NCBI GenBank assembly: GCA_026389955.1
Contig: JAPLGY010000542.1
Coordinates: forward strand, 1 to 7,004
Reading direction: 5' to 3'
Length of the DNA: 7,004 bases
DNA from: Caldilinea sp.
GTDB taxonomy: Bacteria; Chloroflexota; Anaerolineae; Caldilineales; Caldilineaceae
Shown here in pieces: positions 6,610 to 7,004 of the stretch (its first letter is position 1; each line of letters begins with the position of its first letter). The translations under genes and the position numbers were made by a program. The notes beneath the pieces are model-generated. The model searched no databases and had not been told where the DNA came from. It worked only from the letters and a program-made list of their open reading frames with translations.

Positions 6610-7004
6610 TTCGATGAGACTGAATCCCTGCGGACGGTCCCGGTTGTGGTGGATGTCGCATTGAAACGGCTACGCAGTTCGAGACACCACTGCTGCAGCT
6701 GCGTGTTTGCCAGCGTGCTGGTATCGGTCGGGCAGCTGCTGGCGGTGACCGTGGTGTTGTAGGGCAAGGCCGCCGCGATGGCATTGGCGCGATCCGCCCT
6801 CATCGCCTCGAGGATGGAGTAGCTCGCCATGACGGCCATTGAACGCGCCATGGCGCTGCTATTGTTGGTCAAGGCGCGGGTTTGCACGAGGCTGATGCCC
6901 AGAAGGCCGATGGACAAGATCACCACCGCCATCAGCACCTCCACAAGCCCCACGCCGCGCTGCCTCAACGCGGCAGCGCCCAGCACCGGCCTGCGGCAGC
7001 GCAT
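6606..7004 (-). CDS. pilV: Type IV pilus minor pilin PilV, apparently truncated at C-terminus
   Basis: A 132-residue PilV-type minor prepilin whose ATG is the last three bases of the window, so an upstream start and the ribosome site cannot be judged. A 17-residue leader rich in Arg ends in QRG; the mature protein starts VGLVEVLMAVVILSIGLLGI with Glu at +5 (residue 22). The typical PilV continuation is present: QTRALT about residues 41-46, then an Arg-rich turn MRADRANAIA and PYNT. Two cysteines occur at 91 and 107. PilV proteins usually have about 160-185 residues; here the frame ends soon after WCLELRSRF, and the final residues (RRDSVSSN) are simply pilW leader sequence read in another frame. 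The C-terminal strand region seems lost. The stop overlaps an ATG internal to pilW, but that coupling is likely chance. In the family PilV helps PilW and PilX prime the pilus and position PilY1. Confidence 0.85.
   Translation of the reverse strand: MRCRRPVLGAAALRQRGVGLVEVLMAVVILSIGLLGISLVQTRALTNNSSAMARSMAVMASYSILEAMRADRANAIAAALPYNTTVTASSCPTDTSTLANTQLQQWCLELRSRFNATSTTTGTVRRDSVSSN

Noticed and set aside
6106..6762. Open frame of 218 codons on the plus strand over pilW/pilV
   Set aside because: Antisense to two genes with clear prepilin helices; no domain or plausible start context.
6320..6784. Minus-strand frame of 154 codons spanning the pilV/pilW junction
   Set aside because: It overlaps both pilV and pilW in a third frame and gives an Arg/Pro-rich product without a helix; of interest only because its ATG at 6661 could be the true pilW start if one base is extra.

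Overview
The window carries a type IV pilus minor-pilin cluster, all on the minus strand. Read in the direction of transcription the order is pilV, pilW, pilX, pilY1, pilE. This is the usual arrangement in Gammaproteobacteria and some Betaproteobacteria that make type IVa pili. Overall composition is GC-rich, with hand-counted blocks mostly 62-72% outside the middle of pilY1. The PilY1 form (a 'PGNLVLVPSVEWPT' start and no N-terminal MIDAS motif) and the pilVWXY1E order look most like Xanthomonadales, but that placement is a judgement from memory, not a search.

Layout from high to low coordinates: pilV starts exactly at the right edge (7004). Its reading frame runs into the start of pilW. pilW ends in a TGATG overlap with pilX (5605). 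A 239-base gap follows (4734-4972) and holds at most a weak promoter. pilY1 then fills 204-4733, and after 31 bases a pilE-like major pilin gene starts at 172 and runs off the left edge. No gene-free stretch exceeds 300 bases. No RNA gene, mobile element, CRISPR array or long repeat was recognised.

Function, from family knowledge: the minor pilins PilV, PilW and PilX, together with a FimU/FimT-type protein that would lie outside the window, form a complex in the inner membrane. It primes pilus assembly and carries the large PilY1 protein to the pilus tip, where PilY1 acts in adhesion, surface sensing and control of retraction. PilE-type pilins build the fibre or serve as a minor subunit. The prepilin peptidase PilD processes each prepilin at the conserved Gly just before its hydrophobic helix.

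The clearest oddity is the pilV/pilW junction. PilV is only 132 residues and seems to lack its C-terminus, while pilW has its full prepilin signature but no usable start codon upstream of it. This fits a small deletion or a sequencing error rather than a new system. Other points of interest are a long cysteine-containing PilX leader, a PilY1 without the N-terminal metal-binding signature but with a textbook EF-hand loop near its end, and a lower-GC, cysteine-rich central part of PilY1 that suggests mosaic evolution. I did not find an undescribed system here.
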